Assembly (NCBI RefSeq): GCF_002155145.1
Contig: NZ_CP021323.1
Location: forward strand, 1,860,001 to 1,924,000
Origin: Kushneria konosiri
GTDB lineage: Bacteria; Pseudomonadota; Gammaproteobacteria; Pseudomonadales; Halomonadaceae
Length of the DNA: 64,000 nucleotides
Reading direction: 5' to 3'
The position numbers and the translations under genes are program-made. How positions within the stretch are numbered: the stretch's first letter is position 1; the number at the start of each line of letters is the position of its first letter. Below are positions 46,570 to 55,938 of this stretch, in pieces. The notes beneath the pieces are model-generated. The model saw only the letters and a program-made list of their open reading frames with translations, made no database searches and had not been told where the DNA came from.

Positions 46570-47469
46570 ATGCCGTTGAATCATCTACGCCATCACGAGC
46601 GCTTTGACTATCGCCCGATCACCGATCGCGACGATTTTCGCTGGCCCGGTGATACCCGTCTGGCGGTCTACGTTGGCATCAACCTGGAGCATTTTGCCTT
46701 TGGCGAGGGCCGCGGTCCCGGCATTGCACCGCCGGCGCCGGAAGGCGAGCCGGATGTGCTCAACTACGCCTGGCGGGAATACGGCAACCGTGTGGGTGCC
46801 TGGCGCTTTCTCGAGATGCTGGAAGCGCTGTCACTGCCGGCCGGCGTGATCGCCAACACCTCGATTCTCGATCACTGCCCCGAACTGCTGGAGGCCTTCA
46901 TGGCCCGCGGCGATGAGTTGATCGGCCACGGCCACACCAATGCCGAGCGTCAGGGGCTGATGTCGCCGAGTGAGGAGACCGCGCTGATCAAGCGCTGTCG
47001 CGAACGCATGGCGAATCACTTCGGCACCGCCCCTGAAGGCTGGCTGTCGCCGTGGATTTCGGAAAGCGATCGTACGCCGGACCTTCTTCAGGAAGCCGGG
47101 TTTTCCTATACGCTCAACTGGTCGCATGATGACCGCCCTACAGCCATGCGCACGCGTCATGGGCAGCTTCTGTCGATTCCCTATCCTCAGGAGCTTAACG
47201 ACATCCCGACCATTTCGACCCATCGCGTCAGCATGAACGAGTTTGCCACCATGATGCGCGATCAGTTTTTCGAGCTGCTGGAGCAGTCCCGCCATCAGCC
47301 GCTGGTCATGGGAATCGCCCTGCATCCCTGGCTGACCGGTCAGCCCTTCCGGCTGCGTCTGCTGCGCAAGGTACTTGCCGATCTGGCCGAACATCGCGAA
47401 GCCGAAGGGGTGTGGTGGACCACGCCGGGCGCCATTGCCCGCCACGTGACCAGGCCCTCGATTACCTGA
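46570..47469 (+). CDS. Polysaccharide-deacetylase-fold hydrolase (PuuE-like)
   Basis: This 299-residue protein belongs to the NodB/polysaccharide deacetylase superfamily, in the branch with PuuE allantoinases and peptidoglycan/amide hydrolases. Opening RHHERFDYRPITDR and LAVYVGINLEHF replace the usual first Asp motif. The HGHTNAERQG block supplies the metal-type histidines, and GWLSPWISESDRTPDLL and LHPWLTGQPFR follow in family order. AGGAG is 8 nt before the ATG. It lies downstream of the molybdoenzyme operons and convergent with a CobW GTPase gene (4-nt gap). Purine or amide breakdown is plausible, but no other purine genes are here, so the substrate is unknown. Confidence 0.82.
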   Translation: MPLNHLRHHERFDYRPITDRDDFRWPGDTRLAVYVGINLEHFAFGEGRGPGIAPPAPEGEPDVLNYAWREYGNRVGAWRFLEMLEALSLPAGVIANTSILDHCPELLEAFMARGDELIGHGHTNAERQGLMSPSEETALIKRCRERMANHFGTAPEGWLSPWISESDRTPDLLQEAGFSYTLNWSHDDRPTAMRTRHGQLLSIPYPQELNDIPTISTHRVSMNEFATMMRDQFFELLEQSRHQPLVMGIALHPWLTGQPFRLRLLRKVLADLAEHREAEGVWWTTPGAIARHVTRPSIT

Positions 47470-47473
47470 GCGC

Positions 47474-48691
47474 TCAGCCCCAGGCCGGGAAGGGGTCGCT
47501 GAGCCCGGCCGTCGCCTCAGGAATGGGCACCTCCCGGGGCAGATCGATCAGGCAGCTCTCCAGCGCCGAGCGGATGGCATGCTCATCCATGTGCTGGCCG
47601 ATAAAGACCAGTTCGGTACGGCGATCCCCATACTGCGTGTCCCAGTAGCGATCCATGACCTCTCGCCAGTGTGGGTCGTCCGGCCAGCGCGACTGCGGTA
47701 TGCCGGCCCACCAGAACCCGTAGCGCTCGGTACGAATGAAGGCGCCGGCCTGACTCATGACGCCTACATGGTCGGGGCGGGTGGCCAGCCAGAACAGCCC
47801 CTTGGCACGTACCACGCCGGTCCAGAGCGGATGATTCTTGATAAAGTCATTGAGCCGCTGCGGGTGGAAGGGACGTCGGGCCCGGAACACGAAGCTCTTG
47901 ATGCCGTACTCCTCGGTCTCCGGCACGTGGGTATCGAATCCATTGAGCTCACGAAACCAGAGCGGGTGCTGGCGTGAGCGCTCGGGGTCGTAGAGTCCGG
48001 TATCGAGCAGCTGATCGATCGCCACGTCGGCGTAGTCGGTCTCGACGACATCGGCCCCGCCGTTGAGGCTTTTGATGATCTCGCGCACTGAAACCTGTGC
48101 CGTCGGAGAAGCATCGCTGATCTTGTTGAGAATGATACGATCGGCGAATTCGATCTGATCGACCATCAGGTCCACCAGCGTGCGGGCATCCGCATCGCCG
48201 TTGACCTCACCTCGCTCCTGCAGGAATTCTGTCGAGGCGTAGTCCTTGAGCAGGCTGGCGGCATCCACGACCGTAATCATGGCATCGATGCGGGCGATAT
48301 CGGCCAGTGAAAACCCCGCCTCGTCGCGAAAGTCGAACGTGGCCGCCACCGGCATGGGCTCCGAAATGCCGGTGGATTCGATCACCAGCGCGTCAAAGCG
48401 GCGTTCCCCTGCCAGGCGACTGACCTCCTCGATCAAATCACCGCGCAGCGTGCAGCAAATGCAGCCGTTGGACATCTCCACCATGGTCTCTTCCGTGCGC
48501 GAGAGGCTGTTGTCTCCACCTCGCACCAGCTCGGCATCGATATTGACCTCTGACATGTCATTGACGATGACAGCGACTTTTCGATTGTCCCGATTGGCCA
48601 GAAGTCGGTTGAGCAGGGTGGTCTTGCCGGCCCCCAGAAACCCCGAAAGAATCGTGACCGGAAGCCGGTCGTCTGAAGCTTTTGTGGTCAT
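47474..48691 (-). CDS. CobW/COG0523 GTPase, probable zinc metallochaperone (ZigA-like)
   Basis: This 405-residue G3E-family GTPase has Walker [10 protein letters not shown] (residues 17-25), metal-binding CxCC in [12 protein letters not shown], a Walker B-like [10 protein letters not shown] and the guanine motif LNKISD. The CobW C-terminal domain follows ([23 protein letters not shown]). The ATG at 48691 is preferred to a TTG 15 nt upstream. A Zur-box-like palindrome lies 14-32 nt before the start, so it should be induced in zinc limitation and deliver zinc to a client enzyme. It is followed by nothing in operon and is convergent with the deacetylase gene. Confidence 0.9.
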   Translation of the reverse strand: MTTKASDDRLPVTILSGFLGAGKTTLLNRLLANRDNRKVAVIVNDMSEVNIDAELVRGGDNSLSRTEETMVEMSNGCICCTLRGDLIEEVSRLAGERRFDALVIESTGISEPMPVAATFDFRDEAGFSLADIARIDAMITVVDAASLLKDYASTEFLQERGEVNGDADARTLVDLMVDQIEFADRIILNKISDASPTAQVSVREIIKSLNGGADVVETDYADVAIDQLLDTGLYDPERSRQHPLWFRELNGFDTHVPETEEYGIKSFVFRARRPFHPQRLNDFIKNHPLWTGVVRAKGLFWLATRPDHVGVMSQAGAFIRTERYGFWWAGIPQSRWPDDPHWREVMDRYWDTQYGDRRTELVFIGQHMDEHAIRSALESCLIDLPREVPIPEATAGLSDPFPAWG

Positions 48692-48704
48692 GTTGGTGTC
48701 TCGC

Positions 48705-48723
48705 AATGATATATCGTAACGTT
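48705..48723 (-). promoter_or_regulatory. Zur-box-like palindrome before first CobW gene
   Basis: AATGATATATCGTAACGTT matches 14 of 18 defined positions of the gammaproteobacterial Zur palindrome AATGTTATANTATAACATT by eye. It lies just before the GTPase start, which fits zinc-dependent repression. Confidence 0.6.
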
Positions 48724-48784
48724 TAAGGTGGCATCGCCGTCCAGGTCGACGCGCCCCGTGAGGTGAGCGCGTCGTCAGGGCAGA

Positions 48785-49906
48785 TCAGCTATTCAGAAAG
48801 TCACCCAGCGTCATTTCAAGCGTCTCTCTTGGAATGTCGCGGGTAATGAAGACCAGCCGAGAGAAGCGCTCACCGCCCGGCCAGGCCTCGAGTTCGACCG
48901 GAGGGTGGAAGAGATGCTGTACGCCATGGATGACCAGTGGCCTGTCGCGCCCCTCGATATCGAGCATGCCCTTGATACGCAGCATGTCGTGGCCCATGAG
49001 GCTGGTGACCAGTGACAGCCAGGCCTCAAGACGTGCGGCCTTGATCGGGTGTTCGAACACGAAGCAGTGTGCCCGGATATGGTCGTCGTGGCGGTTGAGG
49101 TCGGGTGACGGCGCCGTCGGCATCTGGCCTGCGCGCACCTCGGCCTTGCCGACGCTTGCAAACAGGGCATTGGGGGAGAGTGTCGGGGCATGAGGAGCCG
49201 CGCGCTGCGAAGCCGCCTCGCCCAGCCAGCGCTGAATGTCGTCGTTTCGGGCCTCCATGTCTTCCGGCCCCAGGCCGAGCAGCGCGTCGGCTTCGATGTG
49301 ACCATGATCCAGCAGCTGCAGGGGCGCGCTCGGGTTGATCGCGCTCAGCCGCTGTCGCAGGGCGTCGAGCTGATCTTTTGAAGCTACATCCTGTTTGGTG
49401 ATCAGCAGCAAATCCGCCATGGCGGCCTGACGCAGAGCCTCTTCGTGACGATCCAGGGTTGTGCTGCCATTGGCGGCATCCACGACCGTCACGATGCCGT
49501 CCAGGGCGTAGTGGCGTGCCACCCGCGTCTCGCTCATCAGGGTATGTACGATGGGCGCCGGGTCAGCCAGTCCCGTGGTCTCGATGATCAGGCGATCAAA
49601 CTGACGCTTTCCTTCGCGGGCAAAGCGCCACACCGCATTTGTGAGGGTTTGCGCCAGGTCGGTGCGAATCGAGCAGCAGATACAGCCGTTGCTGAGCTCG
49701 ATCTGCTCACCATCGGTACTGGCGGAAAAGAGCTCGTGATCCAGTCCGATCTCGCCAAACTCGTTGATGATGACCAGCGCCCGCGACATGCTCGGCTGCT
49801 GTACCAGCTGATTGAGCAGGGTCGTCTTGCCGCTGCCCAGAAACCCTGTCAGAAGGGTGACCGGGATGCGTTTTGCGGGCGGTGAAGAGGTATCGAAATA
49901 GGACAT
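48785..49906 (-). CDS. CobW/COG0523 GTPase, YjiA-like, second copy
   Basis: This 373-residue G3E GTPase has Walker A GFLGSGKTTLL (residues 21-31), CxCC in SNGCICCSIRTD, the VVDAAN and TKQD guanine-binding blocks, and a C-terminal CobW domain with HCFVFEHPIKAARLEAWL and VIHGVQHLFHPPVELEAWP. The sequence resembles the YjiA/YeiR group of zinc-binding GTPases. It is read toward the first CobW gene, 94 nt upstream of it, and both have their own Zur-like site. Two such GTPases side by side may serve different zinc enzymes. Confidence 0.9.
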   Translation of the reverse strand: MSYFDTSSPPAKRIPVTLLTGFLGSGKTTLLNQLVQQPSMSRALVIINEFGEIGLDHELFSASTDGEQIELSNGCICCSIRTDLAQTLTNAVWRFAREGKRQFDRLIIETTGLADPAPIVHTLMSETRVARHYALDGIVTVVDAANGSTTLDRHEEALRQAAMADLLLITKQDVASKDQLDALRQRLSAINPSAPLQLLDHGHIEADALLGLGPEDMEARNDDIQRWLGEAASQRAAPHAPTLSPNALFASVGKAEVRAGQMPTAPSPDLNRHDDHIRAHCFVFEHPIKAARLEAWLSLVTSLMGHDMLRIKGMLDIEGRDRPLVIHGVQHLFHPPVELEAWPGGERFSRLVFITRDIPRETLEMTLGDFLNS

Positions 49907-49945
49907 GTCATGGCCTGAAGAAAAGCGGCGGTGTTGTGTGCCAAT

Positions 49946-49964
49946 AATGTTACTTTATAACAAA
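49946..49964 (-). promoter_or_regulatory. Zur-box-like palindrome before second CobW gene
   Basis: AATGTTACTTTATAACAAA matches 14 of 18 defined positions of the Zur palindrome and is stronger in the central TGTTA/TATAACA arms. It lies 40-58 nt before the GTPase start. Confidence 0.65.
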
Positions 49965-49985
49965 ATGGTCAACCGCTTGCGTCTT

Positions 49986-50429
49986 TCAGGTGCTGACCGA
50001 GGCGCCTGGTCTGCGTGAGGCCGGAATGGGAAAGACGATGTCATAGAGCCAGTTGAAGACAAAGGCATAGATCACATAGAAGAGCGCCAGCGAAGTGACC
50101 AGCGGTGCGGTCTCAGCAAGTGTCTGGCTCAGATAGAGCGCGATCAGCGGCAACAGCACGCAGATCAGACCCAGTTCGAAACAGATGGCATGAAAAACCC
50201 GCATGATGACGGTCTTCTGCACGTGGCCCCGCAGTCGCAGCAGGGCATGATCCACCCCCAGGTTGTAGAGATAGTTCCAGAGCGTGGCGACCACGGCGCT
50301 GATCACGCCGACCAGGCCCATGTGGGTCGTGTCCAGCGAAAAGAGCAGATGGCCCAGCGGAATGACGATCAACAGGCCGATGATTTCAAACATCACCGTA
50401 TGGCGAATACGGTCAAGGGTGGTGCGCAT
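49986..50429 (-). CDS. PACE-family multidrug/biocide efflux protein (AceI-like)
   Basis: This 147-residue inner-membrane protein has two bacterial-transmembrane-pair repeats, giving four helices. The first repeat contains RIRHTVMFEIIGLLIVIP with the conserved membrane Glu and WNYLYNLGVDHALLR. The second contains MRVFHAICFELGLICVLLPL and FNWLYDIVFP. PACE proteins export chlorhexidine or short-chain diamines by proton antiport. It is divergent from a LysR regulator across 120 bp, exactly as aceI-aceR pairs are arranged, so the LysR protein is its likely activator. Confidence 0.93.
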   Translation of the reverse strand: MRTTLDRIRHTVMFEIIGLLIVIPLGHLLFSLDTTHMGLVGVISAVVATLWNYLYNLGVDHALLRLRGHVQKTVIMRVFHAICFELGLICVLLPLIALYLSQTLAETAPLVTSLALFYVIYAFVFNWLYDIVFPIPASRRPGASVST

Positions 50430-50549
50430 GGTGAGAGCTTCCGGTCAGTGTTGCCACGCACTATCATTCATGAAAGTGCCAAACCCAAGTTGGAATCCAT
50501 CTGTTTAATAGATGGCTTCTGAATCAATGACGTCATGATGGAGCCCTTG

Positions 50550-51461
50550 ATGACGCCGACGCTTGAACAGCTCAATGCACTGGTGGCCACTGCCGATACC
50601 GGTTCGTTCTCGGCCGCGGCCCGGCGGCTGGGCAAGGCGCAGTCGCTGGTCAGCACCCATGTGGCCAATCTGGAGCTGGATCTGGGGCTGAGCCTGTTTG
50701 ATCGCAGCGCCCGGCTGCCGGTGTTGACGGCAAATGGGGCGCGCATGGTGGAGGAGGCCAGAGGTGTGCTGGCCCGGCGCGAGCGTTTTCTGGGCGTGGC
50801 GCGCCAGCTCGAAGCCCATATTGAGCCGCGTCTGAGTCTGGCGATCGATGAGTTCTATCCCGAGCATCTGATCGGCGCACTGATGCAGGATTTTGCCCAT
50901 CAGTTCCCGGGCGTGGAGCTCGAGATGCATTTTCCATTGCTGGAGGATGTCGGGCGCATGCTGGAATCCGGCCAGGCCGATCTGGGCGTCATCTGCCGCC
51001 CGCAGCCCCTGTTCCCGGCGCTCGAGACGCGTCCGCTGGGGCGGGTGCCCCTGAGACTGGTCTGTGGACAGAGCCACCCGCTGTCCGATGAGGCCAGCGT
51101 GACGCTGGAGGCGCTGAGGCAGCATCGCCAGCTGATTGTCGCGACCCGGGGTCAGCCCGGCTCAAGACGAGCCGAGCGTGTAGGGGCCGATGTCTGGTGG
51201 GTCGAAAGTCATTTCGTGATGCTGGAACTGGTCAAGCACGGCGTTGGCTGGACGCTGATGTCCGATCATGTGATCGCAGCGTCACCGGCGCGCCCGTCAC
51301 TGGTCACGCTCGCAGCGCCGGCGCTCGAGCGCTGGGTGGCGCTGGAGCTGGGCTGGCATGCCGGACGCGGGCTGGGCGTTGCCGGCTGCTGGCTGCGCGA
51401 TCGCTTTCTCGCTCAGCCCCTGACGCCGCCGGTACCGCTCGAGCGCGGCCTGGTACCCTAA
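50550..51461 (+). CDS. LysR-type regulator of the PACE efflux gene
   Basis: This 303-residue LysR regulator has an N-terminal winged helix (about 4-62, TADTGSFSAAARRLGKAQSLVSTHVANLE) and an effector domain. The ATG at 50550 has GGAG 7 nt upstream and is preferred to the earlier one at 50535. The divergent arrangement with the PACE gene mirrors Acinetobacter AceR-AceI, where the regulator senses chlorhexidine or diamines. Its last 4 nt overlap the end of the convergent HD-GYP gene. Confidence 0.92.
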   Translation: MTPTLEQLNALVATADTGSFSAAARRLGKAQSLVSTHVANLELDLGLSLFDRSARLPVLTANGARMVEEARGVLARRERFLGVARQLEAHIEPRLSLAIDEFYPEHLIGALMQDFAHQFPGVELEMHFPLLEDVGRMLESGQADLGVICRPQPLFPALETRPLGRVPLRLVCGQSHPLSDEASVTLEALRQHRQLIVATRGQPGSRRAERVGADVWWVESHFVMLELVKHGVGWTLMSDHVIAASPARPSLVTLAAPALERWVALELGWHAGRGLGVAGCWLRDRFLAQPLTPPVPLERGLVP

Positions 51462-53235
51462 AAGGGCGTCAGGCCGAAACTTTCAGGACGCACGAGCGCT
51501 TCAAGCGTCCCGAGCTGGGGGAAATCGACCCGGCTCAGAATGTCGTTCAGGTTCTGTTCTCCCCGTCCAAGGTGGCGTACCACGCGAACACGCTGAGGCT
51601 GTCCGCTGTCATCGAGCTCCATCACCCACGCCAGATAGCCGTTGGAAAACTTCACCAGACTGCCGATGGGATAGAAGCCGTGGCGCTGAACGTAGCGCGT
51701 GACCCAGTGTTTATCGAAGCACTCCGGTTTCTGATAGAGGTAGCGATAGGCTTCAACGGCCGTTTTGCCCGGACGATCGCCACGGGTACGTGTCATCGCA
51801 TCCACGGTGTCGATCACGGCAGCCATGCGGGCGATCGGAGAAAGGGACGCTGCCCCGAGTCCCCGGGGTAGCCACTGCCATCCATGCGCTCGTTGATGCA
51901 TTCAATCACCTCGTGACGCATGAACGGTGTCAGCCAGGCCGCGCCTTCCAGCGGTTTCAACAGCTCGGCGACATGGCTGCGAAGATGCTGGCGCTGACGG
52001 GCATCAAGCTGGCCGTCGATGGAGGGAAGATGATCGTTGATCAGCATCATCTTGCCCATATCGTGTAACAGGGCCGCAACCACGGCCTCGCGTGCCCGGT
52101 GGGCATGCTCGGGTTCGCTCAGCACCAGATCTCCCAGCCGTACACTCACATTGAGCGAGTGCTGTATCCATGCCGGTTCATCATTGAGGCAGTGCAGGGC
52201 GTAGAAAAGATGCTGGCGGTTGACCTCCAGCAGACGCAGCAGTATATCGGCCGCTTTAAGCACACACTTTGCGGGCAGTGGACGATGGTTCTGCAGGGCC
52301 AGTAAAAAGATATGCAGCTGCCGGGCCACTTCGAGCAGGGCATTCACCAGCGGCGAGCACTCGGTATGCCTGCGAGCGCGCCCCGTACGCTTGTAGCCGG
52401 GCTCGCTGGAGGAGTAAAGCGGCGACGGAAAGCTCATCCGACCGCCTTCACCATTACGGTAAGCCACCTCCCGCTCGGTTTCGTTGGCCAGGTAGGTCAG
52501 GCGCTGTACATCAGCGCGATTGGTATTGATAAAGCTCACGCCGATGGCGGCAAAGCGTGACCGTCCTGCCGGATTGACGTGGAGAATGTGCGCCATCGTG
52601 GTGAAGTTCTCGGCATTGGGAAAAGCGATCGCCAGTTGCGCGATGAACTCATTCACTCTCAGTGGGGCACTGTCCCCCAGCGCCACCTCAAGCAGTGCGC
52701 CACCAATGGAAAGATTGTTCAGCCGCCCGGTGATGGGGGCTGCGTTTTCATACAGGCTGATGCTGACGGGCACCTGCATGCCATCCAGCAGCGTGATGCG
52801 CCGGCTGTTGCGCTTGGAGGTGGTATGCATCGTCTCGGGCAGAGAACAGGTGATTTTGAGCACATCCTTCTGGCGCAGCACCTCAAGCGCAATCAGCTGC
52901 TCAAAGCGCAGCGCTTCAGTATCCTCTTCTGCCAGCAGGGTCAGCGACTGATTCACAAGCCCCGCAGCATCAAGGCTCTGGGCATCCAGCAGGGAAAGCG
53001 AGAGCGTGCGGGCCTTGTCATCAACGCGACGCAGCGTGACCGGATAGGCGGTTGAAGTGTCGCCTGAACGAATCGACAGCGCATGCGTGTGATAGCTCAG
53101 AGCCTCGATAACCTCTGCAATATGCTTGGTATCGCGGATTTCGATCTGTGGCAGATCTTCTGCCTCGATGGTTTCCATTAATGACGCCTGCTCAAGAGTT
53201 TTGGGCACGCGACGACGTGTCACGGTTCTGGCCAT
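51458..53235 (-). pseudogene. PilZ/HD-GYP cyclic-di-GMP protein with a one-base frameshift
   Basis: The frame from 53235 encodes a YcgR-like N-terminal part, a PilZ domain (about 145-250: KRNSRRITLLDG, NLSIGGALLEV) and an HD-GYP phosphodiesterase core with H391-D392 in LLHDMGK. It breaks after ERMDGSGYP at a CCCCGGGG run (51861-51868). The family continuation RGLGAASLSPIARMAAVIDTVDAMT follows in another frame to a stop at 51458. One additional C restores a protein of about 592 residues. A c-di-GMP-hydrolysing enzyme that also binds the nucleotide through PilZ is expected if the frame is intact. A sequencing error is more likely than loss, because both parts remain well conserved. Confidence 0.88.
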
Positions 53236-53587
53236 GCTATCGGCAAGGGATGAATTAAATTGAGGGGTTACAGAAGGAACGGTTGATGTTCGGGCGTGTA
53301 TGGAACCCGCTGTCAGCGAACGTTTTCCTAACGAAAATCATGCTGGTGAGCGCCCTGAGGCATGCGTTCGGAGGGCAACATAGACAAGGCCAAATAGCGC
53401 CTTAGGGAGAAATCATCATCGCGTGCGTGCATTGCCTCGTAATTAATATATGTTTGTATTTTGACGTTGATGCCAGGTTGTATGCGACAACAGTGCTAAC
53501 GCCCTGATTCATCGGACGTGCGGTCAGACGCCGTTGACATCGACAAGAGGCAGCGGAAGTCGAATCAATAAGGAAAGGACGTACAGC
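53236..53587. other. Divergent promoter region of HD-GYP gene and katG
   Basis: A 352-bp region with an AT-rich stretch around 53440-53465 that probably includes the katG promoter. No OxyR site could be assigned by eye, and no gene is seen. Confidence 0.55.
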
Positions 53588-55876
53588 ATGAGCGAAGAGA
53601 TAAAGATTACTGGCAAGTGCCCGTTCGCAGGCGATTCAGTGGGCGGTGCTGCCGGTTCAGCGCCCACCACCGACCACTGGTGGCCCAACCGCCTCAAGGT
53701 AGAACTGCTGCATCAGGACCCGCGCGAAGCCAATCCGCAGGATGAGGATTTCAACTACGCAGAAGCCTTCAGCCAGCTGGACCTGGCCGAAGTCAAAAAG
53801 GACATCAAGGCGCTTTTGACCTCATCACAGGACTGGTGGCCCTCGGACTACGGCAACTACGGCCCGCAGATGATCCGCATGGCGTGGCACTCCGCCGGTA
53901 CCTATCGTATCGCCGATGGTCGCGGTGGCGCGGGTGAAGCCATGCAGCGCTTTGCGCCCATCAACAGCTGGTGGGACAACGGTAACGTCGACAAGTCCCG
54001 GCGTCTTTTGTGGCCGATCAAGCAGAAATACGGCGCCGCGCTTTCCTGGGCGGATCTGATCGTGCTCACCGGCAACTGCTCGCTGGAGATCATGGGCTTT
54101 CCGACTTTCGGCTTTGCCGGCGGTCGTATCGATGCATGGGAGCCGGATAACCTGACCTACTGGGGCCCTGAATCCTGGTATGGCAAGAAGATCGAGGATG
54201 CGCCGCGTGGCCCGTTCGAAGGCCATCCGGATCAGATGGTCAACCGTGACCTGCGCTGGACCGGTGAAGCCGGCGACGAGAACTACGATCTCGAAGCGCC
54301 GCTGGCCGCCTCCAATTCCAACCTGATCTACGTCGATCCGGAAGGCTCCGCCAAAAAGGGCATACCGGAAGACTCCGCAGCCGATATTCGCATCACTTTC
54401 GGCCGCATGGCGATGAACGATGAAGAGACCGTGGCGCTGATCGCCGGCGGTCACGCCTTCGGTAAATCCCACGGCATGACCCCGCCGGACCAGATCGGCT
54501 TCGCGCCTGAAGGCGCACCGATGGAAGCCCAGGGGCTTGGCTGGCATAACCCGCGTGGCAAGGGTAATGCCGAAGACACCATGACCAACGGCATCGAAGG
54601 CTCCTGGACGCAGAACCCGATCCAGTGGGACAACAGCTATCTCGAGAACCTGTTCAACTTCGAATGGGAGCAGACGCGCAGCCCTGCAGGCGCCCTGCAG
54701 TGGACGCCGGTCGACAAGAACGCACCGCGTACGCCTGACGCGCACCTTGAAGGCGTCGATCATCCGCTGATGATGATGACTTCCGACATCGCCCTGAAGG
54801 TCGATCCGTCCTATCGCAAGATCTGCGAGAAGTTTCTCGAGGACTTTGACTACTTCACCGACGCCTTCTCGCGCGCCTGGTACAAGCTGACTCACCGTGA
54901 CATGGGACCGAAGGCGCGTTATCTCGGCCCGGAAGTCCCGCAGGAAGATCTGATCTGGCAGGACCCGATTCCCGCCGTCGACTTTGAACTCGTCGATGCC
55001 GGTGACATTGCCGATCTCAAGCGTCGCATTCTCGACAGCGACGTCAGTGTCTCCCAGCTGGCCGCCGTGGCGTGGGGCTCTGCCTCCACCTTCCGTACTT
55101 CCGACAAGCGCGGTGGTGCCGACGGTGCCCGCATTCGTCTGGCCCCCATGAAGGACTGGCCGGTCAATAACCCGGATGACCTTTCGAAGGTGCTCAACGT
55201 ACTGGAAGGCATCAAGCGTGACTTCGATGGTGCCCAGAGTGGCAACAAGAAGGTCTCGCTGGCGGATCTGATTGTGCTGGGCGGCTGTGCGGCAGTTGAA
55301 AAGGCAGCCAGCGATGCCGGTGTTTCCGTTGAAGTGCCCTTTACGCCGGGCCGCAATGACGCCACCGCCGAACAGACCGACGTACAGACCTTCCGCTGGC
55401 TCGAACCGGTCTCCGACGGTTTCCGCAATTTCCATCGCGATGACATCAAGTACAACGTCTCGCCGGAAGAGATCTTCATGGATCGTGCGGCCCTGCTGGG
55501 TCTGTCAGCGCCTGAATGGACCGCTCTGGTGGGTGGCCTGCGTGTGCTCGACGTCAATGCGAAGGGCGCCTATCAACAGCACGGTGTCTTCACGGATCGT
55601 CCGGGTGTGTTGACCAATGACTTCTTCCTCAATCTGACCTCACCTGATTTCGAGTGGAAAAAGGTGGATTCCGAAGGGCTGGAGTTTACGCTCAACGATC
55701 GCAGGTCAGGCGAGACGAAGTTCAAGGCGACCCGTTGCGACCTGATCTTCGGCGCCAACTCTCAGCTGCGTCAGCTTGCCGAGTTCTACGCCCAGAAGGG
55801 TGGTCACGAGAAGCTCGTGCGTGACTTCGCGGCGGCCTGGAACAAGGTCATGATGCACGACCGCTTCGACGTCTAA
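53588..55876 (+). CDS. katG: Catalase-peroxidase
   Basis: This 762-residue bifunctional haem enzyme destroys hydrogen peroxide. The distal site is R97, W100 and H101 in [10 protein letters not shown]. The Trp-Tyr-Met adduct is complete: W100, Y248 in LIYVDPEG and M274 in [10 protein letters not shown], with the same Tyr-to-Met spacing of 26 as in M. tuberculosis KatG. The proximal haem ligand is H289 in [10 protein letters not shown]. The C-terminal non-haem repeat follows, to VMMHDRFDV. The start at 53588 has AAGGA upstream; a longer frame from 53534 adds a non-family leader. It is a single-gene unit closed by a terminator that abuts the CRISPR array. Confidence 0.97.
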   Translation: MSEEIKITGKCPFAGDSVGGAAGSAPTTDHWWPNRLKVELLHQDPREANPQDEDFNYAEAFSQLDLAEVKKDIKALLTSSQDWWPSDYGNYGPQMIRMAWHSAGTYRIADGRGGAGEAMQRFAPINSWWDNGNVDKSRRLLWPIKQKYGAALSWADLIVLTGNCSLEIMGFPTFGFAGGRIDAWEPDNLTYWGPESWYGKKIEDAPRGPFEGHPDQMVNRDLRWTGEAGDENYDLEAPLAASNSNLIYVDPEGSAKKGIPEDSAADIRITFGRMAMNDEETVALIAGGHAFGKSHGMTPPDQIGFAPEGAPMEAQGLGWHNPRGKGNAEDTMTNGIEGSWTQNPIQWDNSYLENLFNFEWEQTRSPAGALQWTPVDKNAPRTPDAHLEGVDHPLMMMTSDIALKVDPSYRKICEKFLEDFDYFTDAFSRAWYKLTHRDMGPKARYLGPEVPQEDLIWQDPIPAVDFELVDAGDIADLKRRILDSDVSVSQLAAVAWGSASTFRTSDKRGGADGARIRLAPMKDWPVNNPDDLSKVLNVLEGIKRDFDGAQSGNKKVSLADLIVLGGCAAVEKAASDAGVSVEVPFTPGRNDATAEQTDVQTFRWLEPVSDGFRNFHRDDIKYNVSPEEIFMDRAALLGLSAPEWTALVGGLRVLDVNAKGAYQQHGVFTDRPGVLTNDFFLNLTSPDFEWKKVDSEGLEFTLNDRRSGETKFKATRCDLIFGANSQLRQLAEFYAQKGGHEKLVRDFAAAWNKVMMHDRFDV

Positions 55877-55909
55877 GCCCGCCTTTCAGGCGAGACGATG
55901 TCAAATGAT

Positions 55910-55938
55910 ACCCGGCGCCCATGGCGCCGGGTTTTTTT
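55910..55938 (+). terminator. Terminator of katG, fused to the distal CRISPR end
   Basis: ACCCGGCGCC / GGCGCCGGGT stem followed by seven T. The T-run overlaps the first bases of the degenerate last repeat of the array. Confidence 0.9.

Noticed and set aside
53825-55435. 536-codon minus-strand frame opposite katG
   Set aside because: KatG on the plus strand is complete with all catalytic residues; the antisense frame is a compositional effect.
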